This document shows positions 53,459 to 60,789 of a stretch of DNA of 64,000 bases, in pieces. The stretch's first letter is position 1; every line of letters starts with the position of its first letter. The position numbers and the translations under genes are program-made. The notes beneath the pieces were generated by a model that saw nothing but the letters and a program-made list of their open reading frames with translations, was not told the origin of the DNA and ran no database searches. This DNA is from Rhodoferax ferrireducens. GTDB lineage: Bacteria; Pseudomonadota; Gammaproteobacteria; Burkholderiales; Burkholderiaceae_C. The stretch spans positions 1 to 64,000 of the forward strand of contig NZ_QEII01000262.1 of assembly GCF_003347515.1 (NCBI RefSeq), in the 5' to 3' direction.

Positions 53459-54204
53459 CCCTCAATTTTCTGATTGCACCGGACTTCGCGCCGGAACGTT
53501 TTGCCGGCTGGCACATGCTCAACACCACGCTGCAGCGGCGCTCGGGCATTCATCTGCACCTGCTGACGCCGGCCAATGCGCTGGAACAGGCCCAACTGCT
53601 GACGGCATGCCAAGCCGATCTGGTCTATGCCAACCCGTTTGACGCGACCGACATGATCCGCACGCACGGCTACCTTCCGTTTGCCCGGCCGTCCCAGCGC
53701 TTTGACGAGATGGTGATTGCCACCGGCGCCGAGTCCGGCCTGCTGAGCGTGGATGACCTGAAACCGGGTTGCCGCATCGCGCTGACGGAAAACAAGGACG
53801 TCAAGCTCATCGGCCTGCGCCTGCTGGAGCCGGCCGACCTGACCGAGTCGCTGATTGAGTGGGTGCCGGTGGACAGCTACCAGGCGGCGGCGCGGCGCGC
53901 CATCAAGGGCGAAGTGGAAGCAGCCTTCTTCCTGGCCGATGCCTTCGCCTCGCTGACGCGCATGACGCGCAGCCAGTTGCGGGTGCTGGTGGAAAGCGCC
54001 ATCAGCGACATCTCCCATGTGCTGCTGGCCCACCCCCGGATGGCCGACAGCCTGCCGGCCATCAAGCTGGCCTTGCTCGGCATGGGGCAAGCCGCCGGGG
54101 ATGCCGATGTGCTCGACGCCCTGGGTTTGCCCCACGGGTTTGAACCCATGACGCAGGAAGAGGCCGAGTTCATGATCGACCTGATGGACACTTTGCTTGA
54201 CTGA
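53455..54204 (+). CDS. PhnD-like substrate-binding fold protein, no signal peptide
   Basis: The 249-residue protein resembles the PhnD/SsuA/TauA type-2 periplasmic-binding fold: TLNFLIAPDFAPERFAGWHMLN at the start, QADLVYANPFDATDMIRTHGYLPFARP, LSVDDLKPGCRIALTENKDVKLIG and PVDSYQAAARRAIKGEVEAAFFLAD. It begins directly with the first beta-strand and has no signal sequence or lipobox, so it should remain in the cytoplasm as a ligand sensor and not serve a transporter. Overlaps the PAS gene by 4 nt. Confidence 0.72.
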   Translation: MTLNFLIAPDFAPERFAGWHMLNTTLQRRSGIHLHLLTPANALEQAQLLTACQADLVYANPFDATDMIRTHGYLPFARPSQRFDEMVIATGAESGLLSVDDLKPGCRIALTENKDVKLIGLRLLEPADLTESLIEWVPVDSYQAAARRAIKGEVEAAFFLADAFASLTRMTRSQLRVLVESAISDISHVLLAHPRMADSLPAIKLALLGMGQAAGDADVLDALGLPHGFEPMTQEEAEFMIDLMDTLLD

Positions 54205-54214
54205 TTCGGCCCCG

Positions 54215-54799
54215 ATGCGTGAGGTTCAGGCCAGCGCGCGGCCAGCGCGTCTGACGGTACGCCAGCAGGCGCGCCGTCTGCTGCGCGACCCGCTGGATGT
54301 GGGTGTGCATCTGACGCGGCTGCAGGCTGCGCTGGAACTGCCGGGCGCCGAGCCGGCGCAGGGCGCATTGGCGGACATTTTTGTGGCTTTTGGCGAACGC
54401 GACGAGTTGTTGAAGCGCCAGGCGCTGCAATTGGCCCGCGCCCGGCTGGCGGAACATGTGGTGCGCTGGTTCGAGGCGCAGGCGGGACAGGCGCGGCTCT
54501 CCCGCATCACACCGCTGGCCACACGCTGGAGCGTGCTGGCCCGCCCCAGCGCCGATATTTCCACCCGCGCCCGCCGTTGCAGTGGGGACGATTCACGGGC
54601 GCTGGCGGCACAGGCCGTGACGGCCTTTGAAAACGCCGACACGCAGGCGCAGCAGGCGTTTTTACACCATTGCATCACCTGCCATGACAACCTGGCCTTC
54701 ATGCTGGCGCGCCGCGCCCTGCTGCAAAGCGGCGCCACGCTGCCGCCACACTGGGAAACCGTGAGCCGACAACTTCAACAAACACAGGAGCTCGCATGA
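54215..54799 (+). CDS. Uncharacterised helical protein of the GTPase cluster
   Basis: A 194-residue Arg/Ala/Leu-rich helical protein with no domain I can name. A CITCH sequence (HHCITCHDN, about residue 150) looks like a heme motif, but the protein has no export signal, so heme attachment is unlikely. The start is uncertain: ATG 54215, or TTG 54197 overlapping the previous stop. The end overlaps the next gene by 4 nt, so it belongs to the cluster. Confidence 0.65.
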   Translation: MREVQASARPARLTVRQQARRLLRDPLDVGVHLTRLQAALELPGAEPAQGALADIFVAFGERDELLKRQALQLARARLAEHVVRWFEAQAGQARLSRITPLATRWSVLARPSADISTRARRCSGDDSRALAAQAVTAFENADTQAQQAFLHHCITCHDNLAFMLARRALLQSGATLPPHWETVSRQLQQTQELA

Positions 54800-55716
54800 A
54801 GCTGGTGGTCACCGGCCTGTCACCGCGCGAGGAAACAGCCTTTGGCATCTTTTTGAGCCGCACCTTGCGGAACTGGCTGTGGCAAAGCGTGCCGGCAAGC
54901 CGCACGGCCGTGTTGCCCCCAGCCGATTTGATCGTGGCCGACCTCGTGCCCCTGGGATTGGGCCAGTGGTCGGAGGCGGCCGAGGCCGATCTGCTGCAAC
55001 GGCTGCAGGGCACGCCCGCCGTGCTGCTGGTGCCCGCGCACGACCAGACCTGGGCTGCGATGGACGCCGACACCGTGAAACAGCATTCGCTGGTCTGGCT
55101 GGCCAAGCCCTATGGCACCAAGGAAATGCAGGCGGCGCTGGAACAGGCAGCTTTGTCGGTCAAACGCCCGGCCCGCCCGGCCGCGCCGCCACCCGTTTCC
55201 GCTTCAGTTCCCGCTGCCGCGCCTGTTTCAGCGAGGGCGGCACCGACGTTTCTCTCGGCCAACCCGCCGGCCGTTCCCCCGGCAGCGCGCACGCCCCAGC
55301 GCGTCAACCCGGTGAGCATACCGATAGAGGCACAAGGTCTGAGCGCCGCCGAATTGCACGCGCGGCTGGCGGCCCTGCCCGAGCCGGGCGGCCAGGTGTT
55401 TCTGCGCAAGCTCGCCGAGATGCTGGTGCTGGACCATCCATTTGAAGCCCGCTTCACCGTGCAGAATTCGCTCATCGTCCATCCGGCCGATGGCTGGATC
55501 GCCACCAACACGCCAATGACGGTGATCGAGCGGGTCTGCCAGAGCGATGCGCTGGCGTCGGCCGTCAGCATCCGGGCCATCGACGGCCCCCAGGCCGAGG
55601 AGCGGGCGCAGCGCCTGGGCATGCCACCGAGCGAGCTCGATGTGTTCCTGTCGCAACTCGTGGCCAAAACGCTGGACCGTCCAGCCTCGCGCCCGGCGCC
55701 TGCCCCATCCTTCTGA
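54796..55716 (+). CDS. Two-domain protein with degenerate receiver-like N-terminus
   Basis: A 306-residue protein. The N-terminal 120 residues have a response-regulator-like pattern: MKLVVTGLSPREETA, an ADLIVADLVPLG strand (Asp about 47), TPAVLLVP and WLAKPYGTKEMQAAL with the Lys-Pro pair. The acidic pocket after strand 1 is not clear. A Pro/Ala-rich linker (about 125-175) leads to a C-terminal domain of about 130 residues (GGQVFLRKLAEMLVLDHPFEARFT ... IHPADGWIATNT-like) that I do not recognise. It lies between the helical protein and the GTPase and probably links phospho-independent signalling to the complex. Confidence 0.65.
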   Translation: MKLVVTGLSPREETAFGIFLSRTLRNWLWQSVPASRTAVLPPADLIVADLVPLGLGQWSEAAEADLLQRLQGTPAVLLVPAHDQTWAAMDADTVKQHSLVWLAKPYGTKEMQAALEQAALSVKRPARPAAPPPVSASVPAAAPVSARAAPTFLSANPPAVPPAARTPQRVNPVSIPIEAQGLSAAELHARLAALPEPGGQVFLRKLAEMLVLDHPFEARFTVQNSLIVHPADGWIATNTPMTVIERVCQSDALASAVSIRAIDGPQAEERAQRLGMPPSELDVFLSQLVAKTLDRPASRPAPAPSF

Positions 55717-55723
55717 CGCATTT

Positions 55724-56263
55724 ATGGCCATCAAATACAAAGTCGTCTTTACTGGCCCGGTGGGTTCGGGCAAAACCACGGCAATCCAGACCCTGTCCGA
55801 CATCGCCGTCGTGCAGACCGAGACCGCGGCCACCGACCAGGTTCGCGCATTGAAGCCGGCCACCACGGTCGCCATGGACTACGGGCTGATGAAACTCGCC
55901 AGCGGGAACAAGGTTCATTTGTATGGCACACCGGGCCAGAAACGCTTTGATTTCATGTGGGACATCCTGAGCCGCGATGCGCACGGGCTGGTGCTGCTGA
56001 TCAATGCGGCGGCGCGCGACCCGATCGACGATTTGCGCCAGTTTTGCCAGCAGTTTCGCCCTTTCATCGAGCGCAACCAGCTGGTGGTGGGCGTGACCCA
56101 CGCCGAAAAGGCCGGCAAGGATGTGGCGACGGCACTGATGGATGAATTGCAAAATCAGGGCGCCGCGCCACGCGTGATGGACGCGGATGCGCGCAACCGC
56201 AAGCACATGACCCTTCTCGTTGAATCCCTGATCTTCGGCATGAGAACGCCCCATGGTGCGTGA
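55724..56263 (+). CDS. Ras-like small GTPase (CvnD/COG2229 type)
   Basis: The 179-residue protein has G1 GPVGSGKT (11-18), TTVAMDYG (47-54) as switch I, and G3 YGTPGQKRFDFMWDIL (67-82), the GTPGQ signature of the CvnD-type GTPases that accompany Roadblock proteins in actinobacterial conservons. G4 is VTHAEK instead of NKxD, so nucleotide specificity is uncertain. A Roadblock protein starts the cluster and another follows, overlapping it by 11 nt. Acts in the cytoplasm, probably as the switch of the whole cluster. Confidence 0.9.
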   Translation: MAIKYKVVFTGPVGSGKTTAIQTLSDIAVVQTETAATDQVRALKPATTVAMDYGLMKLASGNKVHLYGTPGQKRFDFMWDILSRDAHGLVLLINAAARDPIDDLRQFCQQFRPFIERNQLVVGVTHAEKAGKDVATALMDELQNQGAAPRVMDADARNRKHMTLLVESLIFGMRTPHGA

Positions 56264-56933
56264 CGCGGCTTCCCCTTTTTTTCCTCTTTCAACAATGACG
56301 GGCACCTCGATGACCACCCCAGCCTCTGAATGGTTTATGTTGACGCCGGCGGGCGTGCTGTATGCCTTTGCCCGCCAGCAGCCCGACGACACCGAATTGG
56401 CCCTGCAAGCACTGCTGGCGGGCGAGCGCACGCTGGACGCCGCCGGCTGGGCCGACCGGGCGGCGATAGCGCCTTCGATTTCCGAGCAAGCCCTGGCGCA
56501 GGGTTGGGTGCAGTTGCTGCAGCGGCCCTTGCAGGGGCCGGATGCCAAGCTGGACGACTTCCTGCAACACGTGATTGCCTCGCTCTCGGGCGAACGGCGC
56601 GCGGTACTGGCCTCGGCGGAGGGTTTTTGCCTCGGGCGCAGCGGCATGGAACAGGACGAGGCGGACACCCTGAGCGCCGCTGCCGCCGATTATTCCGACT
56701 TCGCTGCGCGCCAGGCCCGTCGCGGCTGGGACGGCGCGACACGTTATGTGTCTTTCCACAGCGAACCCGAGTTCCTCTTGCCCAGCTATTCCTTCCTGCC
56801 CTTCTGGGTTGACGGCGCCGGCTACTGGCTGGTGCTGGGCGGCGAGCCGCTGTTGAACAACCCGGCCCTGGTCGAACTGCTGTGGGGCATCAAGGAAGCC
56901 GGTACACGGTTCGCCGGCAACCGCAGTCTCTGA
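56253..56933 (+). CDS. Roadblock/LC7-like protein, second in cluster
   Basis: A 226-residue protein from ATG 56253 (overlapping the GTPase gene; internal ATGs at 56295 and 56310 may be used). The N-terminal part (EWFMLTPAGVLYAFARQQPDD) is helical and unknown. The C-terminal part has Roadblock-like features: LDDFLQHVIASLSGERRAVLASAEGFCLGRSGM, DTLSAAAADYSDFAARQAR and VDGAGYWLVLGGEPLLNNPALVELLWGI. Likely a GTPase partner or scaffold. Last gene of the cluster; radA follows. Confidence 0.62.
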   Translation: MVRDAASPFFPLSTMTGTSMTTPASEWFMLTPAGVLYAFARQQPDDTELALQALLAGERTLDAAGWADRAAIAPSISEQALAQGWVQLLQRPLQGPDAKLDDFLQHVIASLSGERRAVLASAEGFCLGRSGMEQDEADTLSAAAADYSDFAARQARRGWDGATRYVSFHSEPEFLLPSYSFLPFWVDGAGYWLVLGGEPLLNNPALVELLWGIKEAGTRFAGNRSL

Positions 56934-56994
56934 TGCCGCTTCTCCCCCCCTCATTTACGACCTGGCCTGAAACAGTTCGCCTGATCGGCTAGAA

Positions 56995-57012
56995 ACTGTA
57001 GTTTCGTACAGT
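56995..57012 (+). promoter_or_regulatory. LexA (SOS) box in front of radA
   Basis: ACTGTAGTTTCGTACAGT contains CTGT (56996-56999), 8 bases, ACAG (57008-57011), the full LexA consensus for gamma/betaproteobacteria, with extended symmetry ACTGTA/TACAGT partly kept. It ends 12 bp before the radA ATG, so repressor binding would cover the promoter or start. Confidence 0.65.
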
Positions 57013-57023
57013 ATTATTTGGCC

Positions 57024-58391
57024 ATGGCCAAAGAAAAAACTGTTTACGTCTGTTCCGAGTGTGGCGGCACCAGCCCCAAATGGCTGGGCAAATGCCCGAG
57101 CTGCAGCGCCTGGAACACGCTGATTGAATCCATCCCCGAAAGCAGCGCCCCGACCAAAAACCGCTTCGCCTCGCTGGCCAAGACCGCCGAGGTCACCACC
57201 CTGGGCGACATCGACGCGGTCGACATGGCGCGCACGCCCACCGGCCATGAGGAACTGGACCGCGTGCTGGGCGGTGGCATTGTCGAAGGCGGCGTGGTGT
57301 TGATTGGCGGCGACCCCGGCATCGGCAAGTCCACGCTATTGCTACAGGCGCTGGATTCGCTGCAGCGCAGCGGACAAAACACCTTGTACGTGACGGGCGA
57401 GGAAAGCGGCGCGCAAGTGGCCCTGCGCTCGCGCCGCCTCGGGCTCGATAACTCGCAGGTGAAGGTGCTGGCCGAGATCCAGCTGGACAAAATTCTGGCC
57501 ACGCTCAACACCATGCAGCCCGACATCGCCGTCATCGACTCGATCCAGACCGTGTACTCCGATCAGCTCACGTCGGCGCCCGGCTCGGTGGCCCAGGTGC
57601 GCGAGTGCGCGGCGCACCTGACGCGCACCGCCAAGGCCAGCGGTGTCTGCATCGTGCTGGTCGGCCACGTCACCAAGGAAGGCACGCTGGCCGGGCCGCG
57701 CGTGCTGGAGCACATGGTGGACACGGTGCTGTACTTTGAAGGCGACACGCACAGCAGTTTTCGATTAGTGCGCGCCATCAAGAACCGTTTTGGCGCGGTC
57801 AACGAAATCGGCGTGTTTGCCATGACCGAGAAAGGCCTCAAGGGCGTGAGCAATCCGAGCGCCATCTTCCTGAGCCAGCATGCCGAGCCGGTACCCGGCA
57901 GCTGCGTGATGGTCACGCTCGAAGGTACACGGCCGATGCTGGTGGAAATTCAGGCGCTGGTGGACAGCGGCGGACCTTCGCCACGACGTCTGAGCGTGGG
58001 TCTGGACAAAGACCGCCTCGCCATGCTGCTGGCCGTTCTGCACCGCCACGCGGGCGTGGCCTGCATGGACCAGGACGTGTTCGTCAACGCCGTCGGTGGC
58101 GTGCGCATCAGCGAGCCGGCCGCTGATCTGGCGGTGCTGCTGGCCATCACCTCGTCTCTGCGCGGCAAGCCGCTGCCCAAGGGTTTTATTGCCTTTGGTG
58201 AAGTCGGGCTGGCGGGCGAGGTGCGGCCGGCGCCGCGTGGCCAGGAACGGCTGAAAGAGGCCGCCAAACTCGGCTTCAGCGTGGCCGTGGTGCCCAAGGC
58301 CAATGCACCGAAAAAATCAATTGAAGGCCTGACCATCCATGCGGTGGAGCGGGTCGAGCAGGCGATGGAAATCGTGCGCGGTCTGGGCTGA
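57024..58391 (+). CDS. radA: DNA repair protein RadA (Sms)
   Basis: The 455-residue protein has the N-terminal zinc finger CSECGGTSPKWLGKCPSC, RecA-like core with Walker A GGDPGIGKSTLL, the RadA motif KNRFGAVNEIG, and a C-terminal Lon-protease-like domain (PLPKGFIAFGEVGLAGEVRPAP). It promotes branch migration in recombination. ATG 57024 is chosen over an in-frame TTG two codons earlier. The LexA box just upstream suggests damage control. Confidence 0.97.
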   Translation: MAKEKTVYVCSECGGTSPKWLGKCPSCSAWNTLIESIPESSAPTKNRFASLAKTAEVTTLGDIDAVDMARTPTGHEELDRVLGGGIVEGGVVLIGGDPGIGKSTLLLQALDSLQRSGQNTLYVTGEESGAQVALRSRRLGLDNSQVKVLAEIQLDKILATLNTMQPDIAVIDSIQTVYSDQLTSAPGSVAQVRECAAHLTRTAKASGVCIVLVGHVTKEGTLAGPRVLEHMVDTVLYFEGDTHSSFRLVRAIKNRFGAVNEIGVFAMTEKGLKGVSNPSAIFLSQHAEPVPGSCVMVTLEGTRPMLVEIQALVDSGGPSPRRLSVGLDKDRLAMLLAVLHRHAGVACMDQDVFVNAVGGVRISEPAADLAVLLAITSSLRGKPLPKGFIAFGEVGLAGEVRPAPRGQERLKEAAKLGFSVAVVPKANAPKKSIEGLTIHAVERVEQAMEIVRGLG

Positions 58392-58400
58392 TCCAGTCTA

Positions 58401-58417
58401 CTTAAGAAAAGCTTAAT
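58401..58417 (+). promoter_or_regulatory. Direct-repeat operator of PmrA/QseB type upstream of shp
   Basis: CTTAAG-AAAAG-CTTAAT is a tandem of two hexamers separated by 5 bp, as in PmrA and QseB boxes (CTTAAT-N5-CTTAAT). A GTTAAT at 58426-58431 could be the -10. A QseB-like regulator is encoded four genes downstream. Confidence 0.6.
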
Positions 58418-58454
58418 CTCCCCTCGTTAATGTCAGCTCCATCAAGGAGTCGAC

Positions 58455-58856
58455 ATGAAACGCTTTTCTTCCCTTTCTCTCGTTCTCGCCGCCCTGGCGT
58501 GTGGTCTGAGCCCGCTGGCTCAGGCCATCACACCGGCAGAGCAACTCGCAGGCTACACCGCGCAGGCCGGCGCACCGGCCCAACCCACGCGCGGCCAGCA
58601 ACTGTTCACCACCCAACACGGCAAGAAGTGGAGTTGTTCGTCCTGTCACACCGCCACGCCGACCGTGGACGGCAAGCACGCCAGCACCGGCAAGGTGATA
58701 GCGCCGCTGGCGCCGGCCTTCAACCCGGAGCGCTTTGCCGACACGGCCAAAACCGAAAAATGGTTTCGCCGCAATTGCAAGGACGTGATGGGGCGTGAAT
58801 GCACGCCCGCTGAAAAGTCGGATGTGCTGGCCTGGTTGCTGACGCTCAAACGCTAA
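58455..58856 (+). CDS. shp: SHP-type monoheme cytochrome c (DUF1924)
   Basis: The 133-residue protein has a signal peptide (cleavage near LAQA-ITP), one heme site CSSCH (61-65) and a C-terminal FRRNCKDVMGREC where Asn107 matches the distal Asn ligand of sphaeroides heme protein and Cys108/Cys116 its disulfide. SHP binds O2 and NO in the periplasm and receives electrons from a diheme cytochrome. The adjacent DHC and cytochrome b561 genes complete the known SHP-DHC-cytochrome b set. Ribosome site AAGGAG before ATG 58455. Confidence 0.87.
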   Translation: MKRFSSLSLVLAALACGLSPLAQAITPAEQLAGYTAQAGAPAQPTRGQQLFTTQHGKKWSCSSCHTATPTVDGKHASTGKVIAPLAPAFNPERFADTAKTEKWFRRNCKDVMGRECTPAEKSDVLAWLLTLKR

Positions 58857-58885
58857 AGCCCGATCAACTGCTCTGAAAGAACCTT

Positions 58886-59374
58886 ATGTTCCATTCAAAT
58901 TTCAAGAAATTGTCACTGGCGCTGCTGCTGGCAACAGGCGCTATAAACGCCGCCCAAGCGGATGACCATGGCAGCAAGGGCTCCAGCGTGACACCCCTGC
59001 CCAAATACACGCAGGAATGCGCCGGTTGCCACTTGGCCTACCCGGCCGGCATGCTGCCGGCCGCTTCCTGGCAGCGTCTGATGGGCTCCCTAGACAAGCA
59101 TTACGGCACCGATGCCTCGCTGGACGACGCCAGCGCGAAGGAGATCAGCGCCTGGCTCAAGGCCAATGCAGGCACCTACAAGCGGGTCAGCGAAGTGCCA
59201 CCGCAGGATCGCATCTCCAAATCCGCCTGGTTTTTGCGCAAACACCGTGACGGCGAAGTACCGGCCGGGGTCTGGAAGCGTGCTTCTGTCGGCAGCGCCT
59301 CCAATTGCGCCGCCTGCCACACCAACGCGGCACAGGGCAGTTTCAGCGAACGCGATATCAAGATACCGAAGTAG
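58886..59374 (+). CDS. Diheme cytochrome c (DHC type)
   Basis: The 162-residue periplasmic protein has a signal peptide (cleavage near AQA-DDHG) and two heme motifs, CAGCH (about 47-51) and CAACH (about 144-148), with Met-free spacing typical of DHC. It transfers electrons from cytochrome b561 to SHP. Lies 29 bp after shp and 6 bp before the cytochrome b gene. Confidence 0.88.
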   Translation: MFHSNFKKLSLALLLATGAINAAQADDHGSKGSSVTPLPKYTQECAGCHLAYPAGMLPAASWQRLMGSLDKHYGTDASLDDASAKEISAWLKANAGTYKRVSEVPPQDRISKSAWFLRKHRDGEVPAGVWKRASVGSASNCAACHTNAAQGSFSERDIKIPK

Positions 59375-59380
59375 AACGCC

Positions 59381-60088
59381 ATGACTGAATCGACAGCAAA
59401 GACCAAAATTCTGGTGTGGGACGCCCCGGTGCGGGTGTTTCACTGGCTAATGGTGCTGAGTTTCGCCGGGGCTTACCTGACCGCGGAGAGTGAGCGCTGG
59501 CGCCTGGTGCATGTGACCCTGGGCTACACCCTGGGCGGCTTGGTGGCCTTTCGCATCCTGTGGGGGCTGATGGGGACGCGCCATGCGCGTTTTGTCAGCT
59601 TTGTGCGCGGCCCCGCTGCCGTCATTCGATACGTGCGCGCCATGCTGGCGGGCGAGCCTGGGCACCATGTCGGGCACAACCCGGCCGGGGCGCTGGCGAT
59701 TGTCCTGCTGCTGCTGTCCAGCATCGCCATCGTCACCACCGGCTGGGCTGTCTACAACGATGTGGGCGGCGATTGGCTGGGCGACCTGCACGAAGGCGCG
59801 GCGAACTTCATGCTGTTCGTGGTGGCGGTTCATGTGGCGGGTGTCGCCGTGGCCAGCTGGCTGCACCGTGAAAATCTGGTGCGCGCCATGGTGACGGGCA
59901 AGAAGGAGGGCACGCCCGATACAGGAATCCGCCGCGCCTGGCGTCCCCTGGCGCTGGTTATGCTGGTCGCGGTGCTGGGTTTTTGGTGGCTGCAATGGCA
60001 AAGTGCACCACCGCCTCAAACATCTGGCGGTGAGATGATGTCAGACAAAACGCAGTACAGTTCGCGCGGCCATGATGATGGCGACTGA
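59381..60088 (+). CDS. Cytochrome b561-family membrane protein
   Basis: The 235-residue protein starts with VWDAPVRVFHWLMVLSF, the heme-ligand helix of Ni/Fe-hydrogenase-type b cytochromes. It continues with HVTLGYTLGGLVAFRILWG and DLHEGAANFMLFVVAVHVAGV, giving four TM helices with paired His ligands; a fifth hydrophobic segment follows near 195. It oxidises quinol and feeds DHC and SHP. The C-terminal tail ends RGHDDGD. Third gene of the operon. Confidence 0.9.
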   Translation: MTESTAKTKILVWDAPVRVFHWLMVLSFAGAYLTAESERWRLVHVTLGYTLGGLVAFRILWGLMGTRHARFVSFVRGPAAVIRYVRAMLAGEPGHHVGHNPAGALAIVLLLLSSIAIVTTGWAVYNDVGGDWLGDLHEGAANFMLFVVAVHVAGVAVASWLHRENLVRAMVTGKKEGTPDTGIRRAWRPLALVMLVAVLGFWWLQWQSAPPPQTSGGEMMSDKTQYSSRGHDDGD

Positions 60089-60117
60089 TGTGCCGATGAA
60101 TCACCCTGGATTATTTA

Positions 60118-60789
60118 ATGCGAATTCTGCTGGCTGAAGACGACGAGATGCTGGGCGACGGACTGCGTGCCGGTTTGCGCCAATTGGGCTTCCAGGTGGA
60201 CTGGGTCCGTGACGGCGTGGCCGCCGAGCGCGAGTTGGCGTCCGGCGACTACATGGCGGCTGTGCTGGACCTCGGCCTGCCCCTGAAAGACGGACTCGAC
60301 GTGTTGCAAGCGCTGCGTGAGCGCAAGATCAGTACCCCGGTGCTGGTGCTGACCGCGCGTGACGCCGTGCCCGATCGCATCCGCGGCCTGGATCTGGGCG
60401 CGGACGACTATGTGGTCAAACCGGTGGATCTGCATGAGCTGGGCGCCCGTCTGCGCTCCCTGGTGCGCCGCTCGCACGGTCAAATCAATGACACCCTGCG
60501 TTGTGGCGCGGTGCTGCTGGAGCCGTCAGCGCGACAGGTCAGCCTGGAGGGCAAGGCCGTGGCGCTGTCCACACGCGAATTTGATTTGCTGCACGCGCTG
60601 ATGCTCAATGCCGGGCGCGTCATGTCGCGCGAGCACCTGGAGCAAAAGCTGTACAGCTGGGGCTATGAAGTGGACAGCAATGCGATCGAGGTGCATATCC
60701 ACCACTTGCGCCGCAAATTACACCCGGACGTGATCCAGACCGTGCGCGGCATCGGCTACACCGTGCCGCGTTCACCGGACCCCGCATGA
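60118..60789 (+). CDS. OmpR/QseB-like response regulator
   Basis: The 223-residue protein has the receiver pocket EDDE (8-11), phospho-acceptor Asp51 (AVLDLGLPLKDG), Thr/Ala switch (LVLTARD) and Lys in YVVKPVDL. A C-terminal winged helix follows (ALSTREFDLLHALMLNAGRVMSREHLEQKLY). It is closest in type to QseB/PmrA/TctD regulators, whose half sites match the repeat at 58401-58417. Overlaps the kinase gene by 4 nt and likely controls the cytochrome operon and itself. Confidence 0.94.
   Translation: MRILLAEDDEMLGDGLRAGLRQLGFQVDWVRDGVAAERELASGDYMAAVLDLGLPLKDGLDVLQALRERKISTPVLVLTARDAVPDRIRGLDLGADDYVVKPVDLHELGARLRSLVRRSHGQINDTLRCGAVLLEPSARQVSLEGKAVALSTREFDLLHALMLNAGRVMSREHLEQKLYSWGYEVDSNAIEVHIHHLRRKLHPDVIQTVRGIGYTVPRSPDPA

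Noticed and set aside
54650..54680. CITCH heme-binding motif in the helical protein of the GTPase cluster
   Set aside because: The protein has no signal peptide or TM segment, and c-type heme is attached only in the periplasm. A chance CXXCH is more likely.
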